NCBI GenBank assembly: GCA_965202875.1
Contig: OZ241870.1
Location: 3,162,001-3,226,000 of the forward strand
DNA length: 64,000 bases
Source of the DNA: HK1 sp965202875
Lineage (GTDB): Bacteria; Pseudomonadota; Gammaproteobacteria; HK1
Direction: 5' to 3'
Part shown: positions 1 through 8,005 of the stretch, in pieces
Layout of the letters: every line of letters starts with the position of its first letter
Numbering within the stretch: the stretch's first letter is position 1
Program-made: the position numbers and the translations under genes
Notes under the pieces: model-generated
Seen by the model: only the letters and a program-made list of their open reading frames with translations
Database searches by the model: none
Told to the model about the DNA's origin: nothing

Positions 1-356
1 TCGCCGATCTCGACACCTGGGGCCTGCGGATCATCTGCCGGCACCTCGGGATCACGACCCCGATCGAGCGTCTGAGCGAGCTGGCGCTCGATCTGCCCGA
101 GCGCGCCGGCGCGGGTGAATGGGGACTGTTTATCGCCAGGGAGCTGGGGGCCACCGAATACAGAAACGCCTCCGGCGGGCGAGGCCTGTTCGATCCCGCG
201 CAGTTCGAGGCCGCGGGCATCCGCTTGAGCTTTCACGAACATCGGCTGGTGCGTTACGTGACCGGCAGCTTTGTGCCGATTCCCGATCTCTCGATCATCG
301 ATCCCCTGATGTGGTGCGGGCGGGACATGGTGAGCGGTTGGATCCACGGCGGTTGA
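1..356 (+). CDS. WbqC-family protein, C-terminal part (5' end outside window)
   Basis: An open frame enters from the left edge (first full codon at 3) and stops at 354-356. The roughly 117 visible residues contain the family-like stretch 'EYRNASGGRGLFDP', followed by 'GIRLSFHEH' and a C-terminal 'IPDLSIIDPLMWCG'. WbqC-like proteins are found in O-antigen and glycolipid loci and may act as amide-forming or glycan-modifying enzymes; their biochemistry is poorly defined. The polysaccharide genes downstream fit this assignment. The N-terminal half cannot be judged because it lies outside the window. Confidence 0.75.
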   Translation, partial: ADLDTWGLRIICRHLGITTPIERLSELALDLPERAGAGEWGLFIARELGATEYRNASGGRGLFDPAQFEAAGIRLSFHEHRLVRYVTGSFVPIPDLSIIDPLMWCGRDMVSGWIHGG

Positions 357-372
357 TCGAATACGAACGGGG

Positions 373-1056
373 TCATGCGCCGGCTTCCGGGGCGTCGAAC
401 ACCGCCGCCACATCTGCCACGAATCCCTCGAGCAACGCCGAGGCCGCCGCGCCGCCTCGGGTATGTACGCCATGTTCGACGTACGCCTCGCCCTCCAGCG
501 TCAATACCGTGACCGTCTCGCTCGTGGGGTCGACGATCCAGTACTCGGGGATACCCGCCTCGGCATAGTCGGCGCGCTTGTCCACCAGGTCCCGCGCGGG
601 ATCATCCGGGCTGACCACCTCGGCCACCAGGTCCGCACCCAGCCAGTAGCGGTCCTGGTTGCGAGGGTCCGTGCGGTCGAGGAGCAGCAACAGGTCGGGT
701 TCGCGGTACTTGCCCTCCCGGACGCGCATCCGCAGCCCGGATTCCACCACGACGCCGCCGCGCGGCTTGATCCAGGCACGGAACAGGACATGCAGGAGCG
801 AGAGAATCGCCTGATGCGTGAACGTGGGCATGGGCAACTCCTCGATATGGCCGTCCGTGAACTCGATCGGACGGCGGCTGCGATCCGTGAGCCACAGGTA
901 GTCCTCGTCGCTCCAACGTCCCTGGCGCGGCAGGAGGTCGCCCAGCAGAGCGCCGAACGCCGCCTGTGGGGCAGCCGCGGCCTGCGCCGCCCCTGCCCCT
1001 TTCGCCGTAGATGCCGCTGCCGCATCGTCGGGCGCGGCCCTGGTCATATCCGTCAT
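373..1056 (-). CDS. Uma2-family (DUF820) restriction-endonuclease-like protein
   Basis: A 227-residue protein. The chosen ATG at 1056 is preceded by a strong purine-rich site (AGGGGAGGCAGGAGC); upstream in-frame codons have none. The core shows the Uma2 pattern: 'PIEFTDGHIEELPMP', 'KYREPDLLLL' (acidic PD-like position) and 'LVAEVVSPDDPARDL' followed by 'KRADYAEAGIPEYWIVDP'. The family has a PD-(D/E)XK-like fold and often occurs in many copies per genome; its role is unknown. An Ala-rich N-terminal linker (about residues 8-35) precedes the domain. It converges on the WbqC-like gene with only 16 bp between stops. Confidence 0.85.
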   Translation of the reverse strand: MTDMTRAAPDDAAAASTAKGAGAAQAAAAPQAAFGALLGDLLPRQGRWSDEDYLWLTDRSRRPIEFTDGHIEELPMPTFTHQAILSLLHVLFRAWIKPRGGVVVESGLRMRVREGKYREPDLLLLLDRTDPRNQDRYWLGADLVAEVVSPDDPARDLVDKRADYAEAGIPEYWIVDPTSETVTVLTLEGEAYVEHGVHTRGGAAASALLEGFVADVAAVFDAPEAGA

Positions 1057-1352
1057 GCTCCTGCCTCCCCTACGGTCGCTCCGGCGCCCGTCCCGCCCCG
1101 GCAAGACGAAGGCTGCTACACCTGCGTGGCGGCTCTCCGATGGACTCGACGTATTACACATGCCCATACCACTGCACCGTACATGAGGCCACTGTACGCT
1201 CGGGGGTCAGACTGGCCGCGCGCGCCAATCCGCTGCGTTGCTTGCCCTATGGCTCCGGCTCAACCGCATCGCCGGTCGCCCGATCGACGACGTGCTTCGC
1301 GAGCTGGTTCGCGTCGCGGGGACGCCTCGGTGGTCTCGAGGGCATCATGGCG

Positions 1353-1523
1353 TCACTCCCTGACACCGCGCTCGCGGTCAATCAGGAATTTGGTCAGGAG
1401 ATCGACCGCGCCTTCGAGACGGGCGATGCGCTCACGAAGGCCGGCAATATCGCGATGCAGCGTCCAGAGGAAGGCAACGATGACCGCCGCCGCCGCAAGG
1501 GTGGCGATGGTGTCAGGGCTCAT
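1353..1523 (-). CDS. Small membrane-anchored coiled-coil protein
   Basis: A 56-residue protein starting at the ATG at 1523, which has an AAGGAG ribosome site about 7 bp upstream. It has one N-terminal hydrophobic segment ('TIATLAAAAVIVAFLWTL') followed by a charged heptad-like helix ('DIAGLRERIARLEGAVDLL') and a basic tail. A single-pass anchor with a short coiled coil is the most that can be said. A longer protein of the same plan occurs at 35529-35867. No function is assigned. Confidence 0.55.
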   Translation of the reverse strand: MSPDTIATLAAAAVIVAFLWTLHRDIAGLRERIARLEGAVDLLTKFLIDRERGVRE

Positions 1524-1668
1524 GCGCCATCTCCTTGGGTGAGGGAAGTCCCGATTCCGCATTTCGATATTGCATGGTCATGTATTTTTCCTCAACATGC
1601 CTGACGGCCAATCAGCGATTCCCGCTGACGGAATCACGGATCCACGAGAAAAGAAGGCGGACGTCACC

Positions 1669-2547
1669 ATGAAGGGCATCATCCTCGCCGGCGGGGAAGG
1701 CACGCGGCTCTATCCCGTGACGAGGGCGGTCAGCAAGCAGCTCCTCCCCATCTACGACAAGCCGATGATCTACTATCCGCTGAGCGTCCTGATGCTCGCG
1801 GGGATCCGGGACGTCCTGGTGATCGCCACGCCGCGCCACGGCGCCGACTTCCGGCAACTCCTCGGCGACGGCAGCCAGTGGGGCCTCGCGCTCCGCCACG
1901 CCGTGCAGCCGAGCCCCGACGGCCTGGCGCAAGCCTTCCTGATCGGCCGGGAGTTCATCGGCGGCGACCCTTGCGCCCTGGCGCTCGGCGACAACATCTT
2001 CCACGGGCACGGCCTGACCGGGAAGCTGCGGAGCGCTGCGGCCCGGCGCAAAGGGGCGACGGTCTTCGGCTACCAGGTGCCCGACCCGGAGCGCTACGGC
2101 GTGGTCGCCTTCGACGAGGCCGGCCGCGCCGCCTCCATCGAGGAAAAACCCGCCCGCCCCCGTTCCCACTGGGCGGTGACGGGGCTGTACTTTTACGACA
2201 ACGACGTCGTCGGCATCGCCGCGGAGGTCGAGCCGAGCGGGCGCGGCGAGCTGGAGATCACCAGCATCAACGAGCGTTACCTCGAACGCGGCGATCTCCG
2301 CGTAGAGAAGCTGGGCCGCGGATTCGCCTGGTTCGACACCGGGACGCACGACAGCCTCGTGGAAGCCGCCGGCTTCGTCCGGGCCATCGAGAAGCGCCAG
2401 AACCAGCGCATCGCCGTTCCCGAGGAAGTCGCCTTCCTGAACGGCTGGATCGGCCATGAAGAGCTGGCCGCTCTCGGCCACGCTCTCCGCAAGACCGGTT
2501 ACGGGGAATACCTGCTGCGGCTGGCGAAGGAGTCCGGCGGGGAGTGA
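1669..2547 (+). CDS. rfbA: Glucose-1-phosphate thymidylyltransferase
   Basis: A 292-residue protein, the usual length for RfbA/RmlA. It begins with the nucleotidyltransferase signature 'MKGIILAGGEGTRLYP' and the sugar-phosphate-site motif 'SKQLLPIYDKPMIYYP'. Other family stretches are 'LALGDNIFHGHGL', 'GYQVPDPERYGVV', 'SIEEKPARPRS' and 'FAWFDTGTHDSL'. The enzyme makes dTDP-glucose from glucose-1-phosphate and dTTP in the cytoplasm, the first step toward dTDP-rhamnose and other dTDP-deoxysugars. The start at 1669 matches the conserved N-terminus. The other rml genes are not in the window. It converges on the epimerase-like gene with a 26-bp gap. Confidence 0.96.
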   Translation: MKGIILAGGEGTRLYPVTRAVSKQLLPIYDKPMIYYPLSVLMLAGIRDVLVIATPRHGADFRQLLGDGSQWGLALRHAVQPSPDGLAQAFLIGREFIGGDPCALALGDNIFHGHGLTGKLRSAAARRKGATVFGYQVPDPERYGVVAFDEAGRAASIEEKPARPRSHWAVTGLYFYDNDVVGIAAEVEPSGRGELEITSINERYLERGDLRVEKLGRGFAWFDTGTHDSLVEAAGFVRAIEKRQNQRIAVPEEVAFLNGWIGHEELAALGHALRKTGYGEYLLRLAKESGGE

Positions 2548-2573
2548 TCGTCCCGTGCGGGCGATGCGCTCCT

Positions 2574-3464
2574 TCATTCCGGGAACTCGGGGCGGAACGG
2601 CCGGCAGGTGATCCCGAGTGCCTCCCGCACCGGGGCCGGGTCGAGGGTCAGCGCCACGTTCATCCGTTCCAGGCTCGCGGGGCTGTATCGCGCCCCCGTC
2701 ACGGCTCGCCATGCGAAGAACGCCATGCGCGCCGGCCCGAGGGGCAGGTGGAGAAGAACGGGGCGCTTGCCCAGGGACTCGAAGATCCGCCGGACCATCT
2801 CGCGGTAGGTCAGGGTTTCGCCGCCGGGCAGGCCGAAGAGCCTGTTCCGCGCGCCGGAGGCGTCCGCGGCGGCGGCCATCGCCCACGCCACGTCGGCGGC
2901 GTGGATCGGCTGACGGAGCCCGGTGCCCGGCCGGACGATCGGGAAGACCCCGAAACGCCGCACGAAATCAGCGATTACGCTAACGTTGCCGTCGCGTCCG
3001 GGGTCATAGATCAGGGTCGGGCGGAAGATCGTCCAGGCGATTCCCCTGCCCTCGCAGATCCGTTGGACCTCCGCCTCGGCACGCCCCAGGTTTCGCGCCA
3101 GATCCCGCTCATGCGGATCGGGACTGTCCGCCTTGAAGAGCACGCTGGAGGTGCTGAGAGCGATCAGTCGATCTCCGCCGGCGGTACGCGAGAGGAGCGC
3201 CGGCAGGGCGGAGATCGGGGCGAGGGAGAAGAAGACCGTGGAGGCGGGGACCCCCAGGTGTTCCGCCTCCGGCATGTTGCCCCAGGAAAAGCCCGGTGAT
3301 GCTTCGTAAGGGGCCGGCTCCGTCCCGCGGCTGAGGCACCATCCTTCGAATCCTTCGCCGGCCAGGCGTTGCGCGAGATGGCTGCCGACCAGGCTGGTCG
3401 CGCCGAAAACCACGGCGAACCTTTTCCCGTTCCCGTCCGCCCAGTGGTCGGAGTCCGGCGTCAT
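2574..3464 (-). CDS. NAD(P)-dependent epimerase/dehydratase-like (extended SDR) protein
   Basis: A 296-residue protein with an N-terminal Rossmann motif ('VVFGATSLVGSHLAQRL', matching GxTxxxG), a middle 'FRPTLIYDPGRDGNV' stretch typical of atypical SDRs, and 'GLRQPIHAADVAWAM'. It probably acts on a nucleotide sugar or a lipid-linked intermediate, but the classical YxxxK pair is not obvious, so the reaction is unknown. An in-frame ATG at 3566 is an alternative start; neither start has a strong ribosome site. The sequence upstream of 3566 is the flank of repeat copy A, so the native promoter may have been replaced. Confidence 0.75.
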   Translation of the reverse strand: MTPDSDHWADGNGKRFAVVFGATSLVGSHLAQRLAGEGFEGWCLSRGTEPAPYEASPGFSWGNMPEAEHLGVPASTVFFSLAPISALPALLSRTAGGDRLIALSTSSVLFKADSPDPHERDLARNLGRAEAEVQRICEGRGIAWTIFRPTLIYDPGRDGNVSVIADFVRRFGVFPIVRPGTGLRQPIHAADVAWAMAAAADASGARNRLFGLPGGETLTYREMVRRIFESLGKRPVLLHLPLGPARMAFFAWRAVTGARYSPASLERMNVALTLDPAPVREALGITCRPFRPEFPE

Positions 3465-3574
3465 TCGATCCGGCCGTCCGTTCCGGGCGACGAGGGGCGG
3501 CAAGTGCGCCCGTTCACCGATGCGGGCATCGATGGGGGCTTCGACGGCACCCGTTCCGGGCGGCATGAAGCAGT

Positions 3575-3710
3575 GAACCCCGAACCTGAACCTGCGACGG
3601 GATGCGGTTCGGAAACCGCCGTGCTCACGGAACGCCCTGACGAGGCCGGCCCGGTGCGCCGGCGTACGTCGGGACTTTCGATTACTGCGCCGCTCCGGGA
3701 TTTGCGGCCT
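3575..3710. repeat. Left flank of ATPase copy A, repeated at copy E (28111-28246)
   Basis: About 135 bp, starting GAACCCCGAACCTGAACCTG and ending at the ATPase 3' end, recurs almost unchanged at 28111-28246. Its inner part (TACGTCGGGACTTTCGATTA) matches the 3' region of the flippase gene near 7741-7765. A flippase fragment is therefore part of the mobile or duplicated unit. Confidence 0.85.
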
Positions 3711-5487
3711 TCGGCTCCACCGCCTCGCACCCCGCCAGCTCCCAGCCGTGGAACACCACCGCCAGCCCCACGTGCCGCACCGAGGGCGCGAGACGCCGCA
3801 GCCCCTCGTCCGCCAGATAGCCCGCAAGCTGCTCCCGCGCCCCGCGCAGCGTCTCCGCGACTACGGACTCGTCCACCCGCTCGCTCCGCTTCAGGTACTT
3901 CACCTCGACGACGTACCCGTACCCGATGTCCGGGTACTGCGCCACGAAGGGCTCCAGGTACAGGTCCGCGTAGCCCTTGTTCAACTCCCGCTCGGTGTGG
4001 ATGACGAACTGCCCCACCACGCTGAAGTGCGCGGCCAGAAACGCCTGCACCACCTTCTCCCCGTCGAGGTAGTCCCGGATCCCCGTCTGCTCGGCCAGGG
4101 CCTCGGCGATGTGCTCCAATGCCGGACGCCATTCGCCCTTGTAGGCCATTCTCCTGACCAGCCCCGAGAAGTGGTGGTGGCTCACCGAGAACACCCCCAC
4201 GTCCCGGTACGCCCTGCGCAGGTACCCGTACATCAGCCGCCACACCGTCTGGTTCGGGATCCCCAACCGCACCGCGCCTCCCGACACCCCGCGGATGCTC
4301 AGCAGCCCGAAGTAGTACAGCAGCGAGAGGAAGTTCTCCGGCTCGTCGAGCTCATCCAGCGGAAAGCTCAGGTTGATGTCGGCTTCCATCTCCCCCTCGC
4401 CGATGACGTGGCGCAGCAGGTCGAAGTTGCCGTTGAGCCGCCTCGCGCCCGCGCTCACCCGTTGATTCACGAGCAGCAGGTGGCGCAGCTTCGTGTAGTC
4501 GATACGAATGTTGGTGTCGATGAGGTCGTCCGGCATCGGTTCGTTCGGGATGGAATGCTTGATGTAGTAGAGCACCATGTCGGTGTTGTAGAGGTCGCCG
4601 GTGGCGGTCTTGGCAAAGCGGTAGCCGTTGTACCACTCGCGCATCACGTCGAGGGCCGCGTCCACGTCCTGGTTGAACGCGCCGCGCTCCCGGTAGAGCT
4701 CCAGCAGGCCGCGTACCTCCGGCTCGGTGAAGCCGAGTATCCCGTTGAACTTCGGGCCGAGGGTGATGTTGGCGCCGATGTTGAAGCCGCTGGTGACGTC
4801 GTCCATGGTGATGGGCGACACGCCGGTGATGAAGAGCCGTTCGAGGCCGCCGCCCTCTCCGCCAGTCCCGGCCTTCAGGGTGGCGAAGAAGTTGCGGTAG
4901 AAGCCGCCGCCGTGGGTGAAGGACTCGTACGCCTCCCGCCCCCGGTGGACCAGCACCGTGTTGGCGAAGTTGTCGTACTCGTCGATGAGGATGTAGATCG
5001 GAATGCCATGCTCGCCGGCGTACTCGAACAGCGCACCGAGCTTCACGTCGATGGCGGGACGCGAGAGGATGTGTCGGCGAACCTCGTCGGGAAACAGGTC
5101 CGCATTGCGCTCCAGCGCGCCCTGGAGCTTGATGTCGCAATAGCCCTCGAAGCGCTCCTCCAGGGTCTCCAGCGTGTCATTGAAGGCGGAGAAATCGAAG
5201 CGCACGATGACGTAGCGACCGCGCTCGGCGGTGGGGGATCGCCCAATGTCGGTGCCGCCGAACAAAGTCTCGAACTCGTGCGCCCAATGGCGCCCGTAGT
5301 AGCACTCCAGCAGCGACAGCCAGCACGACTTGCCGAAGCGCCGGGGGCGGATGAAGAAGGCGTAGCGCTCGTCTTCCAGAGGACGCAGGTACCGGGTCTT
5401 GTCCACGTACAGCCAGCCGTTCACCCGGATGCGCCGGAACGACATCTCGCCGTAGGGGATGCGCGGCCAGGGTGAGGGGGCGGTCAC
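3682..5487 (-). CDS. AAA-ATPase-like / PD-(D/E)XK nuclease-domain protein, copy A
   Basis: A 601-residue protein of the AAA-ATPase-like family (Pfam PF09820 type) with a C-terminal PD-(D/E)XK-like domain (PF08011 type). The GTG start at 5487, 8 bp after GGAG, places 'RIPYGEMSFRRIR' and 'YVDKTRYL' at the N-terminus as in the family. The P-loop-like motif 'RPRRFGKS' is near residue 50, Walker B 'ILIDEYDNFANT' near 180, and the nuclease-like 'GYADLYLEPF' with 'YVVEVKYLKR' near the C-terminus. Function is unproven; such genes are often multicopy. The C-terminus 'AVEPKAANPGAAQ' runs into flanking DNA, because copies D and E stop at 'AVEA'. It is oriented away from an Rpn remnant. Confidence 0.85.
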   Translation of the reverse strand: MTAPSPWPRIPYGEMSFRRIRVNGWLYVDKTRYLRPLEDERYAFFIRPRRFGKSCWLSLLECYYGRHWAHEFETLFGGTDIGRSPTAERGRYVIVRFDFSAFNDTLETLEERFEGYCDIKLQGALERNADLFPDEVRRHILSRPAIDVKLGALFEYAGEHGIPIYILIDEYDNFANTVLVHRGREAYESFTHGGGFYRNFFATLKAGTGGEGGGLERLFITGVSPITMDDVTSGFNIGANITLGPKFNGILGFTEPEVRGLLELYRERGAFNQDVDAALDVMREWYNGYRFAKTATGDLYNTDMVLYYIKHSIPNEPMPDDLIDTNIRIDYTKLRHLLLVNQRVSAGARRLNGNFDLLRHVIGEGEMEADINLSFPLDELDEPENFLSLLYYFGLLSIRGVSGGAVRLGIPNQTVWRLMYGYLRRAYRDVGVFSVSHHHFSGLVRRMAYKGEWRPALEHIAEALAEQTGIRDYLDGEKVVQAFLAAHFSVVGQFVIHTERELNKGYADLYLEPFVAQYPDIGYGYVVEVKYLKRSERVDESVVAETLRGAREQLAGYLADEGLRRLAPSVRHVGLAVVFHGWELAGCEAVEPKAANPGAAQ

Positions 5488-5589
5488 TTCGGGAACTCCG
5501 CTTCGGTGAAATCGGCGGCTTCGAGAGGCTGCATCCACCTTGACCCGGCCCGCGAACCATGAGGCGGTGCATGGTAACCCGAAAGCATG

Positions 5590-5910
5590 GTGGGCGCCGC
5601 ACCAGCCCTCGTAGCGGTACCTCGTGGTTGACGGGCGGCACGTGGGGGCAGAGGATTGGCCGGGGAGGAACCTGATGGCGGTGTTGTTGGGATTGGAGCA
5701 AAGCCGCACGCCGGAAGACCCGGAGCGTGTGGCGGGGCGGCTGGTGTAGTGGCTGCGGGACCCGCGTGTCGATGGATTGAAGCACGCGTTCACCGATTGG
5801 GTGTGGCAGATGGCCGAAGGATTCGAGCCGGGGGATGCGGAGCCGGCACCAGAGCGGACCTTGGAGGGGTGTGAGGATGACGTTGGAAGAGGAGCGGGTG
5901 GCCGAGTGGC
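5590..5910 (+). pseudogene. Rpn-family putative transposase remnant A
   Basis: This matches the middle and later part of the intact Rpn genes at 14398 and 30241: the counterpart of 'APYQPSQRYLVVDERH', then 'GRNLMAVLLGLEQSR', 'HAFTDWVWQMAEGFEPGDAEPAPERTLEG'-like codons and 'VRMTLEE'. The N-terminal half is missing and in-frame stops are present (a TAG replaces the glutamine codon in 'PSQRY', another lies near 5747). Its last codons are fused to the glycosyltransferase gene at 5877. Confidence 0.8.
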
Positions 5911-6908
5911 CCGCCGGGCGTTGCGGCGCACTCTCCGTCGTCGTGCCCTGTTTCGACGAAGAAGCCGTCATCCACAAGACGCATCACCGTCTCACCGCCG
6001 TGCTCGAGGAGGCTTCGGACCTGAGCTTCGAGCTCGTCTACGTCGACGACGGAAGCAGTGACGCCACGCTGGACGCCCTGCGCGAAATCCAGGGCAACGA
6101 CCCGCGCGTGCGGGTGACCGCGCTGTCGCGCAACTTCGGGCATCAGATCGCGGTGACGGCCGGTCTGGCCGAGGCGAACGGCGATGCCGTCGCCGTCATC
6201 GACGCCGATCTGCAAGACCCCCCCGAGGTCCTGCTCCGGATGCTGGAGCGCTGGCGCGAGGGGGTCGACGTGGCCTACGGCGTGCGCTCCGCGCGCGAAG
6301 GCGAAACGGTCTTCAAGCGCTGGACGGCGAGCGCCTTCTACCGGCTGCTCGATCGTCTCGCGGACATTTCCATCCCGCGCGACACGGGCGACTTCCGGCT
6401 GATGGACCGCAAGGTGGTGGACGCTTTCCTCGCCATGCCGGAGCGCGACCGCTTCGTGCGCGGGATGGTGGCCTGGACCGGCTTTCGCCAGGAACCGGTC
6501 CACTACACCCGCGCGGCGCGGGCGGCGGGGGAGACCAAATATCCTCTGAGGAAGATGCTCCGCCTTGCCGCCGACAGCGTCTTCTCCTTCTCCTTGGCGC
6601 CATTGCGCCTGGCGGTCTGGCTGGGCTTTCTCGCCGCCGCCCTGGCCCTGCTCGGCGTCGTCTACGCCTTCGCCATTCGCTTCGCGACCGACGAATGGGT
6701 TCCCGGGTGGGCGGCGCTGTTCATCGCGGTCCTGTTTCTGGGCGGCGCGCAACTCGTGCTCATCGGCGTTCTCGGCGAGTACGTGGGGCGCATCTACGGC
6801 GAGGCGAAGCGCCGGCCGCTCTATGTCGTGAAGGAGCGGCTGGGCTTCCCGTCCCCGGTAGCCCAACCCCCCGCGCCCCAGGGCGCGGAGAGCGAACGGC
6901 GCCGGTGA
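5877..6908 (+). CDS. Polyprenyl-phosphate glycosyltransferase, GT2 (ArnC/GtrB-like), chimeric N-terminus
   Basis: A 343-residue protein. The GT2 domain starts at 'LSVVVPCFDEEAVI', with 'YVDDGSSDATL', the DxD-like 'VIDADLQDPPE' and 'DTGDFRLMDRKV'. Two C-terminal membrane segments follow near residues 240-310 ('LAVWLGFLAAALALLGVVYAF' type), then 'GEYVGRIYGEAKRRPLYVV'. This is the layout of enzymes that load a sugar onto undecaprenyl phosphate at the inner membrane. The ATG at 5877 follows GGAGGGGTGTGAGG. The first residues 'MTLEEERVAEWP' come from the adjacent Rpn remnant, so start and ribosome site are borrowed. Its stop overlaps the flippase start (GTGA). Confidence 0.88.
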   Translation: MTLEEERVAEWPAGRCGALSVVVPCFDEEAVIHKTHHRLTAVLEEASDLSFELVYVDDGSSDATLDALREIQGNDPRVRVTALSRNFGHQIAVTAGLAEANGDAVAVIDADLQDPPEVLLRMLERWREGVDVAYGVRSAREGETVFKRWTASAFYRLLDRLADISIPRDTGDFRLMDRKVVDAFLAMPERDRFVRGMVAWTGFRQEPVHYTRAARAAGETKYPLRKMLRLAADSVFSFSLAPLRLAVWLGFLAAALALLGVVYAFAIRFATDEWVPGWAALFIAVLFLGGAQLVLIGVLGEYVGRIYGEAKRRPLYVVKERLGFPSPVAQPPAPQGAESERRR

Positions 6909-8005
6909 AAGGCGAGACGACTCGCTGGCTGAAGCTCGCCTTCGGTCTCGTCGCGGCAGCGGGCTTCGTCTGGCTGCTCGCGCGCGGACTGGACCCGGCG
7001 GCGTTGGCCCGGGCCTTCTCCAGGCTCTCGGTCCGGGCCGTTCTTCTCGCTCTGGCCTTCATGGCCGGCGCTCATGCGCTGCGCATCGTCCGCTGGTGGT
7101 GGATGCTGCGAGCCCTGGAACCGGACCTGCCGGCGAGCGCCTGCATCCGTCCCTTCCTCGCCAGCATGGCGATCAACAACCTGCTGCCCTTGCGGGCGGG
7201 TGACGCGCTTCGCGTCCTGGGCTTTCGGCGGCAGTTGCGGTCTCCGGCCATGCGGGTGCTCGGAACCCTCGTCGTCGAGCGCGCCCTCGATCTGGTGTTT
7301 CTGTCGGGAATCTTCTTCGTCTGCCTGCTCGGACTGCCGGCCGGCGCCTTTCCGCCGCACTTCGTCACCGCTACGGTGTGGCTGGCGGGCGCCGGCATGG
7401 CGGTGTTGCTGGCTTCGATGCTGTTCCTGCCCGCCATCGGGCATCTCTCCGGGCACGCCTTCCGGTCTTTTCACGAGCGCCTGCCGGGCCGTTTCCTCGC
7501 CGGACGGCGCTGGCCGGACACTCTTTCCAGGCAGGGCGCCCATCTCACCGCGGCGTTGGGCATCGTGCGCTCCACGCCCCGGACGCTCGCCCTCCTCGCC
7601 CTGTCAGCCGTCGTCTGGGTTTGCGAGGGCGGGGCCTTCGTGGTCCTGGCCGAGGCGCTCATGCCCGACGCCGCGCCGCTGGGGCCGTGGCTGTCGCTCG
7701 CCGCCGGTACGCTGGCGACGGCCCTCCCCGCTGCACCGGGGTACGTCGGGACTTTCGATTACTTCGCCGCCCTGGGATTTTCGGCCTACGGCGCCGCCCC
7801 CGAAATCGCCGTCGCGCTGGCGCTCACCGTCCATGCACTATGGGTGCCGTTGACCGCCGTGGGGCTGGCCTGTTACTGGTTGCCGTCCGCGGCCGGCAAC
7901 TCCACCGCTTCGCACCCCGTCAGCTCCCAGCCGTGGAACACCACCGCCAACCCCACGTGCCGCACCGAGGGCGCGAGACGCCGCAGCCCCTCGTCCGCCA
8001 GATAG
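6905..8005 (+). CDS. Flippase-like integral membrane protein (UPF0104/AglD type), 3' end replaced
   Basis: A 366-residue protein starting at a GTG that overlaps the glycosyltransferase stop by 4 bp, indicating translational coupling. Many hydrophobic segments and family-like stretches ('MAGAHALRIVRWWWML', 'INNLLPLRAGDALRVL', 'VVERALDLVFL', 'PAAPGYVGTFDYF') mark the lysylphosphatidylglycerol-synthase-TM/UPF0104 family, often paired with lipid-linked sugar synthesis. The last ~45 residues, after 'GLACYWLPSAAGN', are antisense to ATPase copy B and are not native. The degenerate copy at 15525-16031 ends '...LPSAADNQPAP' and probably preserves the original tail. Confidence 0.82.
   Translation: MKGETTRWLKLAFGLVAAAGFVWLLARGLDPAALARAFSRLSVRAVLLALAFMAGAHALRIVRWWWMLRALEPDLPASACIRPFLASMAINNLLPLRAGDALRVLGFRRQLRSPAMRVLGTLVVERALDLVFLSGIFFVCLLGLPAGAFPPHFVTATVWLAGAGMAVLLASMLFLPAIGHLSGHAFRSFHERLPGRFLAGRRWPDTLSRQGAHLTAALGIVRSTPRTLALLALSAVVWVCEGGAFVVLAEALMPDAAPLGPWLSLAAGTLATALPAAPGYVGTFDYFAALGFSAYGAAPEIAVALALTVHALWVPLTAVGLACYWLPSAAGNSTASHPVSSQPWNTTANPTCRTEGARRRSPSSAR

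Noticed and set aside
1057..1352. Possible gene piece ('LNRIAGRPIDDVLRELVRVAG')
   Set aside because: Frame is short, without start or flanking support; treated as intergenic.
3748..5475. 575-codon plus-strand open frame
   Set aside because: It is antisense to ATPase copy A, rich in His/Val/Gln as expected for a reverse-frame shadow, and recurs opposite every ATPase copy.
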